A stretch of 64,000 bases of DNA from Cyanobium sp. NIES-981 (GCF_900088535.1 NZ_LT578417.1:1178001-1242000), one strand, 5' to 3'; numbered from the stretch's first letter, positions 13,593 through 23,376 are shown. Notes: generated by a model from the letters alone, not told the origin. Translations and numbers: made by a program.

Positions 13593-13625
13593 CACAGGTG
13601 TGCTGTATTTCGTGGATCTCCTGCC

Positions 13626-14138
13626 ATGGCTCCCAGTAGTGGCGGTGGTCCCGGCGTGATGCTGGAGGGACAGGCCCTGCTCGACAAGGCGCGGGCCCTC
13701 AGCAATCAGCCCGAGGATCAGATCGCCAGAGCCTGCGGCTACGTGGGCCCCAGTGGCCGGGTGCTGCGCAAGAGCTTCTACCGGGCTCTGGTGGCAGCCA
13801 AGGGCTATGCCGTGCCGGAATCCGCCGCCGGGCGCAGCGATCGAAGCGGCGGCCAGGCCAAGGGACGCCAGGCGGAGTTCCGCACCCGGGTGCACGGCAA
13901 CGGCAATCTGCTCATCGGCCACGCCTACACCCGCCGGCTCGGACTGGAACCCGGGCAGGAGTTCCGGATCGAGCTGCATCGGGAAACGGGGGCGATCTGG
14001 CTGCTGCCCCTCGAGGAATCCTCCAACCAGGAACCCGCTTCAGCAGAGGCCGGCAGCGGCGAAGCCCCGCGCCACCAGTCCGCAGACGAGCAGACCGGCG
14101 GGGAGGAGGCCGGCGGACAGGAGGCCGGCGACTGCTAG
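13626..14138 (+). CDS. cyAbrB-type transcriptional regulator
   Basis: A 170-residue protein. The N-terminal part, LEGQALLDKARALSN...IARACGYVGPSGRV...FYRALVAAKGY, is typical of cyanobacterial AbrB-like regulators. It is followed by an AbrB DNA-binding fold near residues 87-120 (RVHGNGNLLIGHAYTRRLGLEPGQEF). cyAbrB proteins regulate nitrogen and carbon metabolism genes broadly. The C-terminal 35 residues are an acidic Gly/Glu-rich tail that looks disordered. ATG at 13626 follows ctaE by 108 bases. Its stop overlaps that of the convergent HdeD-like gene within a CTAG. Confidence 0.88.
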   Translation: MAPSSGGGPGVMLEGQALLDKARALSNQPEDQIARACGYVGPSGRVLRKSFYRALVAAKGYAVPESAAGRSDRSGGQAKGRQAEFRTRVHGNGNLLIGHAYTRRLGLEPGQEFRIELHRETGAIWLLPLEESSNQEPASAEAGSGEAPRHQSADEQTGGEEAGGQEAGDC

Positions 14139-14731
14139 CGGTCGGACTCGGATGCGGGGGCCGGCCCGTGAAAACTGGCGCTGAAGCTGAGCAGATCCAG
14201 CCCGCTGAACAGGAAGCTGATTCCCACCAGCAGTCCGAGCACGCGCAACAGCACGGCGGCGGGGAGGGTGAGGATCAGGGCGCCCAGCAGCAGCGTCACC
14301 GCCCCGTTCACCAGACCCCAGCCCCAGCCGCGGATGTGCCGGTGGGCCAGGGAGACCACCAGCGCCACCCCACCCTCCACCAGGAACACCAGGCCGATGG
14401 CCAGAGCCAGGGCCGCAATCGGTGCCGCCGCCTGGCTCGGACCCGCCCCCAGCTGCAGCAGCATCGACAGGCCGGCCACCAGGAAGAGGGTGGAAACCAC
14501 CAGACGCCAGAAGGCGAGCCAGCGGCCCAGCAGGCGGGCGCGCGTGAGGTTGTTGATCCAGCCGAACAGCCCGCCCACCAGGAAGAGCACCGCCACCATG
14601 GCCGTGACCCACACCGAGGCCGCCAGGGGGAAGAGCAGCGCCAGCACGCCCAGCACCAGCATCAAGACGCCTTCGAACAGCGTCAGGGTCCGCAGGGAAC
14701 CCGCGTCGTTGGCCAGGCCAGGCGGGCCCAT
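14135..14731 (-). CDS. HdeD/DUF308 family membrane protein
   Basis: A 198-residue protein with six hydrophobic helices arranged as short hairpins (for example GVLMLVLGVLALLFP, AMVAVLFLVGGLFGWINN, AVTLLLGALILTLP). The repeating G-x2-L-x2-G patterns are characteristic of the HdeD/DUF308 family, linked in enterobacteria to acid resistance. The function here is unknown. ATG at 14731 (MGPPGLAND) is chosen. An ATG at 14770 would overlap the ribE stop. It is probably co-transcribed behind ribE. Confidence 0.82.
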   Translation of the reverse strand: MGPPGLANDAGSLRTLTLFEGVLMLVLGVLALLFPLAASVWVTAMVAVLFLVGGLFGWINNLTRARLLGRWLAFWRLVVSTLFLVAGLSMLLQLGAGPSQAAAPIAALALAIGLVFLVEGGVALVVSLAHRHIRGWGWGLVNGAVTLLLGALILTLPAAVLLRVLGLLVGISFLFSGLDLLSFSASFHGPAPASESDR

Positions 14732-14757
14732 CACGCCCTTGCGTTGCTGATCGGACC

Positions 14758-15414
14758 CTAGGCCTGCCAACCGTGTTCCGCCAGCCAGGCTCCATCGAGC
14801 GGTTGGGAGTGCCGGGCGGATCCCAGCAGCCGCTCGGTGTATTTGGCCAGCAGATCGGCCTCCAGATTCACCCCATCTCCGGCCCGCAGGCTCTGCAGGG
14901 TGGTTTCCTCCCAGGTGTGGGGGATCACGGCCACCCAGAAGCAGGCGCCATCAGGGCTGCAGCCAGCCACGGTGAGGCTGATGCCGTTCACCGCCACGCT
15001 GGCCTTGTCGCAGACGTAGCGGCCGTAGGTGGAATCCATCCAGGCCACCTCCAGCCGCCAGGAACCGCTCTCCCGCGTGATGGCCTGCACGGTGCCCAGG
15101 CCATCGACATGGCCGCTCACCAGATGCCCCCCCAGGCGGTCGGCCAGCCGCAGGGCGGGTTCCAGATTCACGGCGGCGCGGCGGTCCGCCCGGCCGGCCA
15201 GGGTGCTGCGGCGCAGGGTCTCGTCGCTCACGGCGGCGCGGAAGCCGTCGTGCAGCCGTTCCGCCACCGTGAGACACACGCCATCCACGGCCACGCTCTC
15301 CCCCAGCTCCAGGCTGTCTGGCCCCCAGCCGCCGGTTCCGGCCCGCCAGCGCAGCCGCACCCCTCCCGGTGAGCGCTCGATGGTTCCGATGGCCTGCACC
15401 AGTCCGGTGAACAT
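14758..15414 (-). CDS. ribE: Riboflavin synthase alpha subunit
   Basis: A 218-residue enzyme with two lumazine-binding beta-barrels that dismutates two 6,7-dimethyl-8-ribityllumazine molecules to riboflavin. The start MFTGLVQAIGTI is the invariant N-terminus, so the longer open frame is ignored. The repeated blocks ESVAVDGVCLTV (first barrel) and ASVAVNGISLTV (second barrel), and HLVSGHVDGLGTV, confirm it. It is divergent from the DUF151 gene at 15482. Confidence 0.95.
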   Translation of the reverse strand: MFTGLVQAIGTIERSPGGVRLRWRAGTGGWGPDSLELGESVAVDGVCLTVAERLHDGFRAAVSDETLRRSTLAGRADRRAAVNLEPALRLADRLGGHLVSGHVDGLGTVQAITRESGSWRLEVAWMDSTYGRYVCDKASVAVNGISLTVAGCSPDGACFWVAVIPHTWEETTLQSLRAGDGVNLEADLLAKYTERLLGSARHSQPLDGAWLAEHGWQA

Positions 15415-15481
15415 CCGCGCGCCTCGGCCTGCTGGCCATAATCGTGCACAGGCGCACACCTGCCGAAGGGCGGAGCTGACC

Positions 15482-16063
15482 ATGGTGGAAATGCGTGTCG
15501 CCGGCATCGCGCTGGATGCAGCCAGCCGTAGCCCGATCGTGCTGCTGCGCGATCCCTCCGGACGGCGTCAGGTGCCGATCTGGATCGATCAGGCCCAGGC
15601 CCAGAACATCCTGGCCGGCCTGGGGCAGGACATCCCGCCGCGTCCGCTCAGCCACGACCTGATGGTGGCGCTGCTGGAGGCCGGCGGCCTGCGGCTCGAG
15701 CGGGTGGTGATCCATGCGATCGAGGACAACACCTTCCGCGCCGCCCTGAAACTGCGCAGCGGCGAGAACGGCAAGGAACGCAGCCTGGAAGTGGATGCCC
15801 GCCCCAGTGATGCCATCGCCCTGGCGGTGCGCACCGACAGCCCGATCTGGATGCTGGAGGAAGTGGTGGCCGATGCCTCGATCCCCGTCGACGCCGAGGC
15901 GGATGCCGCCGACCAGGAGCACTTCCGCCGCTTTCTCGACAAGGTGAGCCCAGCCGAGCTGGTGCGCCATCTCTCCGAAGCCCGGGCCGAGAGCCCGGCG
16001 GCGGCTCCGGAGGAGGAGGACAGGGCGGACCCGGATGCCGACCCTCCCCGTGCGCCCGGCTAG
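15482..16063 (+). CDS. Bifunctional nuclease family protein (DUF151)
   Basis: A 193-residue protein. The blocks ASRSPIVLLRDPSGRRQVPIWI, ARPSDAIALAVR and ICVDEEV-like SPIWMLEEVVADAS define the DUF151/BFN family, whose plant members show RNase and DNase activity. The C-terminal 35 residues are acidic and low in complexity (EEEDRADPDADPP). ATG at 15482 begins the conserved strand. The next gene starts 29 bases before its stop in another frame, so the pair is tightly coupled. Confidence 0.87.
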   Translation: MVEMRVAGIALDAASRSPIVLLRDPSGRRQVPIWIDQAQAQNILAGLGQDIPPRPLSHDLMVALLEAGGLRLERVVIHAIEDNTFRAALKLRSGENGKERSLEVDARPSDAIALAVRTDSPIWMLEEVVADASIPVDAEADAADQEHFRRFLDKVSPAELVRHLSEARAESPAAAPEEEDRADPDADPPRAPG

Positions 16064-17198
16064 GCGGCCCTTCGGCTCCGGTCCGCCGGTGTCGGCCTTC
16101 ACCCTGGGCACGATGCGGGCCCTGGAGAGCCCGGACCACATGGCGGCGGTGCTGGGCGCGGCCATGGGCGCCGGCATCAACCACCTGGAGACCGCACCCG
16201 CCTACGGCCCGGCGGAACCCTTCCTGGGCCAGGCCCTGCGGCAGCTGCAGAGCCAGGGGCTGGCACCGGAGGGCGGCTGGCTGATCACCAGCAAGATCCT
16301 CCCCGGCTGCGATCTGGCCGCGGGGCAGGAGCAGCTGCGCTCCAGCCTGCGGCGGCTGGGCGTGGCCCGGCTGGATGGGCTGGCGGTGCATGGACTGAAC
16401 ACCCCGGAGCACCTGATCTGGGCGGACCGCGGCCCAGGGGCCGATCTGCTGCAGTGGGCCCTGGACACGGGTCTGGCCACCCAGGTGGGCTTCACGAGCC
16501 ACGGCAGTCCCGCCCTGATCGCCGAGGCTCTGGCCACGGGGCGCTTCCGCTTCTGCTCCCTGCACGTGCACCTCTTCGACCAGACCCGCCTGCCCCTGGC
16601 CCGCGCCGCCCTGGATGCCGGCATCGGTGTTCTGGCCATCTCGCCCGCCGACAAGGGCGGCCGTCTCTATGACCCGCCCCCCCAGCTGCTGGCGGACTGC
16701 GCCCCGTTCCACCCGCTGGAACTGGCCTACCGGTTTCTGCTCGACCAGGGGATCTCCACCCTGAGCCTGGGGGCGGCCCAGCCGGCGGATCTGGTCTGGG
16801 CGGAGCGGTGGTGGCGCGGCGCCCTGGCGGGCGACGGCGCCAGCCGCCCCAGGCTGGCGGCTGCCCTGGAACGGCTGGGCAGGGCCGGGGCCGAGCGGCT
16901 CGGCGCCGACCGCTGCGGCCAGTGCCGTGCCTGCCTGCCCTGCCCCAACGGCGTACCGATTCCCGAGCTGCTGCGGCTGCGCAATCTGGCGGTGGGCCAT
17001 GGCATGGAGGCCTTCGCCCAGGAGCGCTACAACCTGATCGGTCGCGCCGGCCACTGGTGGGAAACGCTCAATGCGGAGGCCTGCCAGGCCTGCGGGGCCT
17101 GCCTGCCGCGTTGTCCACACGGTCTGCCGATTCCCACCCTGCTTGCCGACACCCACCGTCGACTGGCCGCGGCGCCCCGCCGCCGGCTCTGGGGCTGA
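16035..17198 (+). CDS. Aldo/keto reductase with C-terminal double [4Fe-4S] motif
   Basis: A 387-residue protein. The N-terminal 260 residues form an aldo/keto reductase barrel with Tyr57 (TAPAYG), Lys87 (LITSKIL) and His119 (LAVHG). The usual catalytic Asp before TAPAYG is Glu52. Two ferredoxin-type clusters follow: Cys294, 297, 300 and 303 (CGQCRACLPCP) and Cys350, 353, 356 and 360 (CQACGACLPRCP). This architecture matches COG1453-type reductases, whose substrates are mostly unknown. The N-terminus overlaps the DUF151 gene by 29 bases, so a slightly later start is possible. Confidence 0.85.
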   Translation: MPTLPVRPARRPFGSGPPVSAFTLGTMRALESPDHMAAVLGAAMGAGINHLETAPAYGPAEPFLGQALRQLQSQGLAPEGGWLITSKILPGCDLAAGQEQLRSSLRRLGVARLDGLAVHGLNTPEHLIWADRGPGADLLQWALDTGLATQVGFTSHGSPALIAEALATGRFRFCSLHVHLFDQTRLPLARAALDAGIGVLAISPADKGGRLYDPPPQLLADCAPFHPLELAYRFLLDQGISTLSLGAAQPADLVWAERWWRGALAGDGASRPRLAAALERLGRAGAERLGADRCGQCRACLPCPNGVPIPELLRLRNLAVGHGMEAFAQERYNLIGRAGHWWETLNAEACQACGACLPRCPHGLPIPTLLADTHRRLAAAPRRRLWG

Positions 17199-17201
17199 GC
17201 C

Positions 17202-18230
17202 TCAGGCGCCGGTGCGGGGTGCCGCCGCGTCCCAGCGGCTCTGCAGCGCCAGGCGGGCCGCGCCATCCAGGGGTGGCAGGCTCCAGCAGCGCTCCAGCAC
17301 CCCCGGCTCCGGCAGGAGCAGGCGGGCCACAGGCGCCGGGAAGCGCGCCACGAGCGGCTGCAGCACCGTTCGCGGCAGTGGCGGCACCCAGCCAGCCCCC
17401 AGCAACGCCGCCAGCACAGGCCCCTCGAGCGCCTCGGCCACCCAGTCGAGCGGCAGAGGCTCCCGCGACCCGGTCGGCCGCAGCAGCATCTGCCAGCTGA
17501 GCGGAGCCCCGGTCTGGGGAAGCACCACCGCCAGGCGCTGGTCGCGACGCAGCAGGGGGATCAGGCGGCGCAGGGGCAGCACGGCAGCCTCGGCGCTGCC
17601 GCTCAGCACCAGATTGAGCCCATCGCGATCGTCATGGGCCAGGGCCTGCAGGCGCAGAGCCCGGAGCTTGGCGACGTCGTCTCCCACCAGGGCCATGCAG
17701 ACCCGCGGGCTGGAGGGAAGCACGAGGCGGCGGCGCAGGCTGGGATCGAGCAGCAGCGACCAACCCTCCGCCGCCCGCCTGAGCAGATCGGGCCGGGAAC
17801 GCAGCAGGATCACCCACGGGGAGAAGGCCCAGGGAAAGGCCACGCGGGGAGAGCCCGCGGCAGCGAACAGGCGGCTGGCCGGCCCGGCGGCCTCGGCCAG
17901 CCGGTCGAGCAGCCGGGGGGCCTCCAGGGGCTGCCAGAGCGTGGGGGCGGCGGCACCGGCCCAACCGTCACTGAGACTGACCAGGGCGGGGGGAATCGGT
18001 GCCGATGCCGCCGCGAGCACGGCGGACGGCTGCTCGAACTGACGGGCCCGCCAGCCGGCCGGCAGGGCCTTGAACCAGCGGGAGGGGAGGGAGCCGCTGG
18101 TGAAGGCGAGGCTGGCCCTGGAGGAGGTCCCGCAGCCTCCGAGCAGCGGCGGAAGCCCCACAGCCATGCCGGCGGTGAGGCCCAGCCGCAGGAGCCGGCG
18201 ACGGGAGAGCGTCACGGGGGGGATGACCAT
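17202..18230 (-). CDS. Tat-exported lipoprotein, solute-binding-protein-like
   Basis: A 342-residue protein. The N-terminus SRRRLLRLGLTAG is a twin-arginine signal and is followed by a lipobox LLGGC near residue 32, so a folded, lipid-anchored periplasmic protein is expected. The rest has the spacing of a periplasmic solute-binding protein (AFPWAFSPWVILLR, ALVGDDVAKLRALRL, AVVLPQTGAPLSWQMLL), resembling PotD-like proteins. No permease or ATPase partner adjoins it. The stop lies three bases from that of the convergent reductase. Confidence 0.6.
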   Translation of the reverse strand: MVIPPVTLSRRRLLRLGLTAGMAVGLPPLLGGCGTSSRASLAFTSGSLPSRWFKALPAGWRARQFEQPSAVLAAASAPIPPALVSLSDGWAGAAAPTLWQPLEAPRLLDRLAEAAGPASRLFAAAGSPRVAFPWAFSPWVILLRSRPDLLRRAAEGWSLLLDPSLRRRLVLPSSPRVCMALVGDDVAKLRALRLQALAHDDRDGLNLVLSGSAEAAVLPLRRLIPLLRRDQRLAVVLPQTGAPLSWQMLLRPTGSREPLPLDWVAEALEGPVLAALLGAGWVPPLPRTVLQPLVARFPAPVARLLLPEPGVLERCWSLPPLDGAARLALQSRWDAAAPRTGA

Positions 18231-18239
18231 GGCGCGACC

Positions 18240-19358
18240 CTAGGCACCGAGCAGCTGCCGGCATGCTGCATCGCAGGCCCGGGCCAGGGCCTCCGGGCTG
18301 TGGCCCAGGCGCTGCCACAGCAGGGCGAACCCCCCCGCCCCCACGCCCTCCTTCACGTAGCCCCGCTCGTAGTCCCGCAGGGCTTCACTGCGGCAGGCCG
18401 TGAACCGCAGCCCCGCCACCTCCAGCCGCGGCGTCACGCCCCAGTGGGCACCGATGCGCTGCAGCAGGAGGGCCAGATCACTCTCCGCTTCCTCCGCCAC
18501 CCAGGCCGTGGTGGCCAGCACGATCCGGGCGGCCAGGCCGGCTCGCTCCTCCGGCGCTGCCAGGGCCAGCGCCAGGGCCAGCACCGCCGCCATCTGGCTG
18601 CCGCCGGCCAGCAGCACCGTGCCGCCGCGGCGGGCCAGCGCCAGGGCCAGGCCGGCGGCCAGCGGCTGCATCGGATCGCCCACAGCGGCCAGCACCGGGA
18701 TCGGATCCCGCTTGCCCTCATGCCCGGGGCCAGGGCAGCCCGCGGCGAGGCCCGCGGCGGCCAGGCCCTGGCGCACCAGCCTGGCCTTGAGGCCGTGGGC
18801 ACTGAGGCGGAGACTCCCGCTGACCAGGCCGTCGGCCTCCACACCGAGGCCCCGCAGCACCCCGAGGGCCGTGGTGGTTCCCCCGGGCACACATTCGGCC
18901 AGCAGCAGCGGCTGGGCCGGCGGCAGCCGCGATCCCCACAGCGCGCCCCGCGCCAGCAGCGCCCGGACCCTCTGGGGCGGCAGGGCGCGGCCGCTGCTGA
19001 GGCAATGGGCCGCTCCGGCGCCTTCCGCGGCCGGCAGGCGCAGGTGGGGCACCGCCGGTGCGATCGGGCAACCCAGATCCACCACCAGCAGGCGCTCGAG
19101 CAGCCCGAGGGACTCCAGCACCACCCGGCTGATCAGAGCCGGGCTCACCCCGGCGGGCAGCGGCGGCAGGGCATGGGGACGGGGCCCCAGCGGACCCTGG
19201 ACCAGCAGTTCGGCGTCGGCCGCCGCCGTGGACCGGCGGGACGCCGGCGTGGACCCGGCAGCGGAGATGCCCTCCACCGCCGCCGTGGCCGTGGCGGCCA
19301 GCAGCAGCACGGGTCGCACCGCCTGCCAGAGCGGCTCCACGGCGGACGGCCCGGACAC
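18240..19358 (-). CDS. CobT-like nicotinate-nucleotide phosphoribosyltransferase family (UPF0284)
   Basis: A 372-residue protein from GTG at 19358, which lies one base after the stop of the DUF2232 gene. It resembles the archaeal/cyanobacterial CobT-like family (UPF0284, TIGR00303) through LVVDLGCPIAPAVPHLRLP, LLLAECVPGGTTTALGVL, VLAAVGDPMQPLAAGLALA and LAGGSQMAAVLALAL. CobT homologues activate the lower ligand base of cobamides. Cyanobacteria make pseudocobalamin, so the substrate may not be dimethylbenzimidazole. It sits downstream of DUF2232, a lipoprotein and topA on one strand. Confidence 0.75.
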   Translation of the reverse strand: MSGPSAVEPLWQAVRPVLLLAATATAAVEGISAAGSTPASRRSTAAADAELLVQGPLGPRPHALPPLPAGVSPALISRVVLESLGLLERLLVVDLGCPIAPAVPHLRLPAAEGAGAAHCLSSGRALPPQRVRALLARGALWGSRLPPAQPLLLAECVPGGTTTALGVLRGLGVEADGLVSGSLRLSAHGLKARLVRQGLAAAGLAAGCPGPGHEGKRDPIPVLAAVGDPMQPLAAGLALALARRGGTVLLAGGSQMAAVLALALALAAPEERAGLAARIVLATTAWVAEEAESDLALLLQRIGAHWGVTPRLEVAGLRFTACRSEALRDYERGYVKEGVGAGGFALLWQRLGHSPEALARACDAACRQLLGA

Positions 19359-19359
19359 C

Positions 19360-20016
19360 TCAGAGCGGGTCGAGGGCCACCAGGGCCCGCAGGGCGGCGG
19401 GTGGTTCACCGATCGGCGCCTGGAGCCGGGGGAAGATCCAGTAGGCCGCGGCGTGGAGGGCCAGCACCACGATCACGTTCTGCACCCACACCAGCAGCAC
19501 GGCGGCCACCTGCACCTGGCTGAGTTCGATGCCGGCCCCCAGGCCCACCAGCCCGGCGAACCGCTCCAGCAGGCCGGCTGCCGCCGTGGTGATCACCACC
19601 CAGAGGTTCTCCCCCACCAGCACCGAGAGCACCGCAACCCTCACCAGGAACCCCGCCGCGCCGATCACGCTGCCCACCGACCAGCTGAGCCACCAGTTGA
19701 GGCGCCGCCGCCAGCACCAGCCGAGCCACAGCGACAGCAATCCGTAGGGGAACAGCAGCAGGGGGCCGCGGATCGGTCCCATCAGCGCCACGCCCAGCAG
19801 CGAGGCGACGATCAGACCTTCCACGGCGCAGCGCCAGCCATGCCGCAGCTGCAGCAACGCCAGGGGGAGGGGCAAGGCCAGGCGGAAGAGGGGGCTGCCC
19901 ACCGGCAGGTAGTAGAGCGCCAGCCAGAGCAGCCCCGTGGCGGCCGCCAGGTAGGCGGTGTCCATCAGCTGGCGCGCCTGGCGGCGGCTGAGGGTTCGGT
20001 TCGCCTGCGGCCCCAT
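19360..20016 (-). CDS. DUF2232-like integral membrane protein
   Basis: A 218-residue protein from ATG at 20016 with about six hydrophobic helices (AYLAAATGLLWLALYYLP, FRLALPLPLALLQL, GLIVASLLGVALMGPI, WSVGSVIGAAGFLVRVAVLSVLV, VAAVLLVWVQNVIVVLALHAA). The length and the motif PLLLFPYGLLSLWLGWCWRR fit the cyanobacterial DUF2232 proteins. Its start codon shares a base with the stop of the lipoprotein gene (TGATG), so they are coupled. Function unknown. Confidence 0.7.
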   Translation of the reverse strand: MGPQANRTLSRRQARQLMDTAYLAAATGLLWLALYYLPVGSPLFRLALPLPLALLQLRHGWRCAVEGLIVASLLGVALMGPIRGPLLLFPYGLLSLWLGWCWRRRLNWWLSWSVGSVIGAAGFLVRVAVLSVLVGENLWVVITTAAAGLLERFAGLVGLGAGIELSQVQVAAVLLVWVQNVIVVLALHAAAYWIFPRLQAPIGEPPAALRALVALDPL

Positions 20017-20531
20017 CAGCGGGGCTCCGGAGCTGGGGTGGCAGCCGGTGCCGACGCCGGAGCCTGCGAAGCGCCAGGGGCGGGAGCCGGGGTGGCCGGC
20101 GGCGTGACCACCGCCCCCTGCACACGCTCGATCATCTCCACTTCGAACGGCACCCCGGCCGCACGCAGCGCCTCGGTGACGGCCTCCGCGGGCGCGGCGG
20201 GATCGGCGCCCACCAGCTTGATCGTGATGCGGTAGGGGGCCGGCGAGAGCACCGGCGCCCGCGGCGGGCGCTGGGCTGCCTGGGCCGGGGTCTGGGGAGC
20301 CGTCTGGGCCGGTGCCGGCGCTCCCGGCGGCACCCCGGGAGCGGCCGCCCCGCCGGTGGACTGGCCGGCGGGGGCAGGGGCGGGCTCGGCGGTGGTGGGG
20401 CTGGAGAAGCTGCGGGACAGCTGGTCGCCGAAGGGCGTGCCGCTGCAGCCGGCCAGCGGGCCTGCCACCACGAGCAGCACCAGCAGCGCGGGGGCGCGGA
20501 GCCAGCCAGCGGCACGCACGGCGGGATTCAA
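20016..20531 (-). CDS. Conserved hypothetical lipoprotein with Pro/Ala-rich linkers
   Basis: A 171-residue protein. The signal peptide is [20 protein letters not shown], with a lipobox LAGC at about 26-29. A disordered Pro/Ala/Gly region follows, then a compact conserved core ([40 protein letters not shown], about 100-140) and another Pro-rich tail. The start is TTG at 20531, overlapping the topA stop as TTGA. A GTG four codons on is possible. The core looks like a small alpha/beta domain of unknown function. Confidence 0.65.
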   Translation of the reverse strand: MNPAVRAAGWLRAPALLVLLVVAGPLAGCSGTPFGDQLSRSFSSPTTAEPAPAPAGQSTGGAAAPGVPPGAPAPAQTAPQTPAQAAQRPPRAPVLSPAPYRITIKLVGADPAAPAEAVTEALRAAGVPFEVEMIERVQGAVVTPPATPAPAPGASQAPASAPAATPAPEPR

Positions 20532-23251
20532 CTGTCGGCCGCCTTGATGACCCGCACGGCGCTGGCCCGCAACCGGCCGGTCTTGGTGGTGGTGGGGGGC
20601 TTCTTGGCCGCGGGCTTCTTGGCCGCAGGTGTCTTGCTGGCGGAGGACTTCGCACCGGTGGCCCGAGAGCCCGCCTTGCCCTTGCCCGTGGCGGCCTTGG
20701 CCGCCAGCAGCTCGATCGCCTGCTCCAGGGTGATGGTGTCGGCGGTCGTGCCCTCCGGCAGGGAGGCGTTCACCTTGCCCTGCTTCACGTAGAGGCCGTA
20801 GGGCCCGTCGAAGAGCTGCACGGGCTCGTCCGCCCCCTCGGGCACGCCCAGATGCTTGAGGGCCGTGCGGCCGCCGCGGCCCCGCTTGGGCATGGCCAGG
20901 AGCTCCAGCGCCCGGGAGAGCGGCACGGTGAGCACGTCGTCCTCGGCCTTCAGCGAGCGGTAGTCCTTCTCGCCCTTGCCCTTGTGGTGCACCACGTAGG
21001 GGCCGAAGCGGCCGAGGCCCGCCTCCACCCGTCCGCCGTCGGGGTGGTCGCCCAGGGCCCGGGGCAGGCGGAGCAGCCCCAGGGCATCCTCGAGCGTGAG
21101 CTCCTCGGGCTTCTGGCCCTTGGGCAGCGAGGCCCGCTTGGGCTTGGGGTTGTCGTCACTCACCTGGCCCCGCTGCACGTAGGGGCCGTACTGGCCGAAC
21201 AGGAGGTACACCTGCTCGCCGGTCTCCGGGTCCTCCCCGATCGACTCCGGACCCTCCGCCTTCTGGCGCAGCAGCAGCTCGGCCTTGGCGGCATCGAGGT
21301 CGGCGGGGGTGATCTCCTGGGGCAGGGTGGCCTTGAGCAGTTCCTCGCTGCCGTCATCGGCCACCCGCTTGGTCTCCAGGTAGGCCCCGAAGCGGCCGAT
21401 CCGCACCACGCAGGGCAGGCCCTCCAGTTCCACCGTGCGGGACACGCCCGGATCGATGTCGCCCTCGCGCTGCAGCACCTGGGTTTCCAGGCCCTCCTCG
21501 CCCTTGTAGAAGGTTTCCAGGTAGGGCAGCCACTCCACCTGGCCGTGGGAGATCTCGTCGAGGGTCTGCTCCATCCGCGCGGTGAAGCCGGTGTCCACCA
21601 GGTCGGGGAAGTGCTCCTCCAGCAGCGCCGTCACGGCGAAGGCCGTGAAGCTCGGGGTGAGGGAGTTGTTCTGGAGCGTGGCGTAGCCCCGGTCCACGAT
21701 CGTGCCGATGATCGAGGCGTAGGTGGAGGGGCGGCCGATGCCCTCCTTCTCCAGCATCTTCACCAGGGCGGCCTCGCTGTAGCGGGCCGGGGGCTGGGTC
21801 TGGTGGCCGAGGGCCTCCACCCCCCGGCAGGCCGGGCCATCCCCCACCGCCAGGGAGGGCAGCAGCACCTCCTGGCCCTCGAGGGCCGCCTCCGGATCGT
21901 CGCTGCCCTCCACGTAGGCGCGGAAGAAACCGGGGAAGTCGATCCGCTTGCCGGTGGCCCGGAAGCGGGCGGTGCCCAGGGCGCCGCCGTCCACATCCAG
22001 ATCCACCGCCAGCATCGTGAGCCTGGCCTCGGCCATCTGGCTGGCCACCGTGCGCTTCCAGATCAGCTCATAGAGCGCCAGGTCCCGGCCCTCCAGGCCG
22101 GTGTCGGCCGGGGCGCGGAAGCTCTCCCCCGCCGGGCGGATCGCCTCGTGGGCCTCCTGGGCGTTGCGGGCCTTGGTGGAGAACTGGCGCGGCGAGGGGC
22201 TCAGGTAGTCCTGCCCGTATTTCTGGGCCACGCAGCTGCGGGCCGCCTGGATGGCCTGGTCGCTGAGGTGCACCGAGTCGGTGCGCATGTAGGTGATGAA
22301 GCCGCGCTCGTAGAGGCCCTGGGCCGCCCGCATCGTCTCGCGGGCGGAGAGGCGCAGCTTGCGGTTGGCCTCCTGCTGGAGCGTGCTGGTGGTGAAGGGA
22401 GCCACCGGGCGGCGCGTGGTGGGCTTGGCTTCCACCTCCGCCACGGTCCAGGGGGCCGCCTGGACAGCGGCCTGGAGGTGGCGGGCCTCCTCCTCCGCCA
22501 GCAGCTTCACCCGACTGCCGCTCTTGAGGCCGCCGGTGGTCTCGTCGAAGTCGGAGCCGCCGGCGATGCGCTCGCCCTTCAGATGGCTGAGCTTCGCCTC
22601 GAAGCCACTGCCCGCGTGCTCCAGCTGGGCCTTGAGATCCCAGTAGCTGCCACTGCGGAAGGCCCGGCGGGCCCGTTCGCGCTGCACCAGCAGCCGCACC
22701 GCCACCGACTGCACCCGCCCGGCGGAGAGGCCCCAGGCCACCTTCTTCCACAGCAGCGGCGAGAGGGTGTAGCCCACCAGGCGATCGAGGATGCGCCGGG
22801 TCTCCTGGGCGTGCACCAGCTCCATGTCGAGATCCCGGGTCTGGTCCAGGGCCCGGCCGATGGCCTCCTTGGTGATCTCGTGGAACACCATCCGCTTGAC
22901 GGGCACCTTCGGCTGCAGCAGCTGCAGCAGGTGCCAGCTGATGCTCTCCCCCTCCCGGTCCTCGTCCGTGGCCAGCAGCAGCTGGTCGGCACCCTTGAGG
23001 GCGTCCTTGAGTTCCTTCACCACCTTCTTCTTGTCCTTCGGCACCACGTAGAGGGGCTCGAAGGCACTGGCGGTGTTCACGCCGAGATTGGCCCACTTCT
23101 CGCCCTTGTGGGCGGCGGGGATCTCACTGGCGTTGTTGGGGAGGTCGCGCACATGGCCCATGGAGGCCTCCACCCGGAAGTCCCTGGGAAGGAATCCACG
23201 GATGGTGCGGGCCTTGGTGGGGCTCTCGACGATGACCAGGGTGTGACCCAC
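20528..23251 (-). CDS. topA: DNA topoisomerase I
   Basis: A 907-residue type IA topoisomerase that relaxes negative supercoils. GTG at 23251 gives [17 protein letters not shown], the standard N-terminus with TOPRIM Glu9. The metal site is ATDEDREGE (Asp96, Asp98) and the DNA-linking Tyr321 is in [14 protein letters not shown]. The C-terminal third has several topoisomerase C-terminal repeats without zinc-binding cysteines. It ends in a Lys/Ala/Thr tail ([11 protein letters not shown]), as in cyanobacterial enzymes. It is divergent from ndhB and leads a minus-strand run through the lipoprotein, DUF2232 and CobT-like genes. Confidence 0.96.
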   Translation of the reverse strand: MGHTLVIVESPTKARTIRGFLPRDFRVEASMGHVRDLPNNASEIPAAHKGEKWANLGVNTASAFEPLYVVPKDKKKVVKELKDALKGADQLLLATDEDREGESISWHLLQLLQPKVPVKRMVFHEITKEAIGRALDQTRDLDMELVHAQETRRILDRLVGYTLSPLLWKKVAWGLSAGRVQSVAVRLLVQRERARRAFRSGSYWDLKAQLEHAGSGFEAKLSHLKGERIAGGSDFDETTGGLKSGSRVKLLAEEEARHLQAAVQAAPWTVAEVEAKPTTRRPVAPFTTSTLQQEANRKLRLSARETMRAAQGLYERGFITYMRTDSVHLSDQAIQAARSCVAQKYGQDYLSPSPRQFSTKARNAQEAHEAIRPAGESFRAPADTGLEGRDLALYELIWKRTVASQMAEARLTMLAVDLDVDGGALGTARFRATGKRIDFPGFFRAYVEGSDDPEAALEGQEVLLPSLAVGDGPACRGVEALGHQTQPPARYSEAALVKMLEKEGIGRPSTYASIIGTIVDRGYATLQNNSLTPSFTAFAVTALLEEHFPDLVDTGFTARMEQTLDEISHGQVEWLPYLETFYKGEEGLETQVLQREGDIDPGVSRTVELEGLPCVVRIGRFGAYLETKRVADDGSEELLKATLPQEITPADLDAAKAELLLRQKAEGPESIGEDPETGEQVYLLFGQYGPYVQRGQVSDDNPKPKRASLPKGQKPEELTLEDALGLLRLPRALGDHPDGGRVEAGLGRFGPYVVHHKGKGEKDYRSLKAEDDVLTVPLSRALELLAMPKRGRGGRTALKHLGVPEGADEPVQLFDGPYGLYVKQGKVNASLPEGTTADTITLEQAIELLAAKAATGKGKAGSRATGAKSSASKTPAAKKPAAKKPPTTTKTGRLRASAVRVIKAADS

Positions 23252-23376
23252 AGACAGGCGAACGACCGGTTCCCTCTTTATCGCATCGGCGGTCACCAGC
23301 GCACATTCCGTGGCGAAGAACCCGGGTTCATCACCGCTACAGTCGCGCCAGCAAATCTGGCTCCAGTGCCGCTGTG

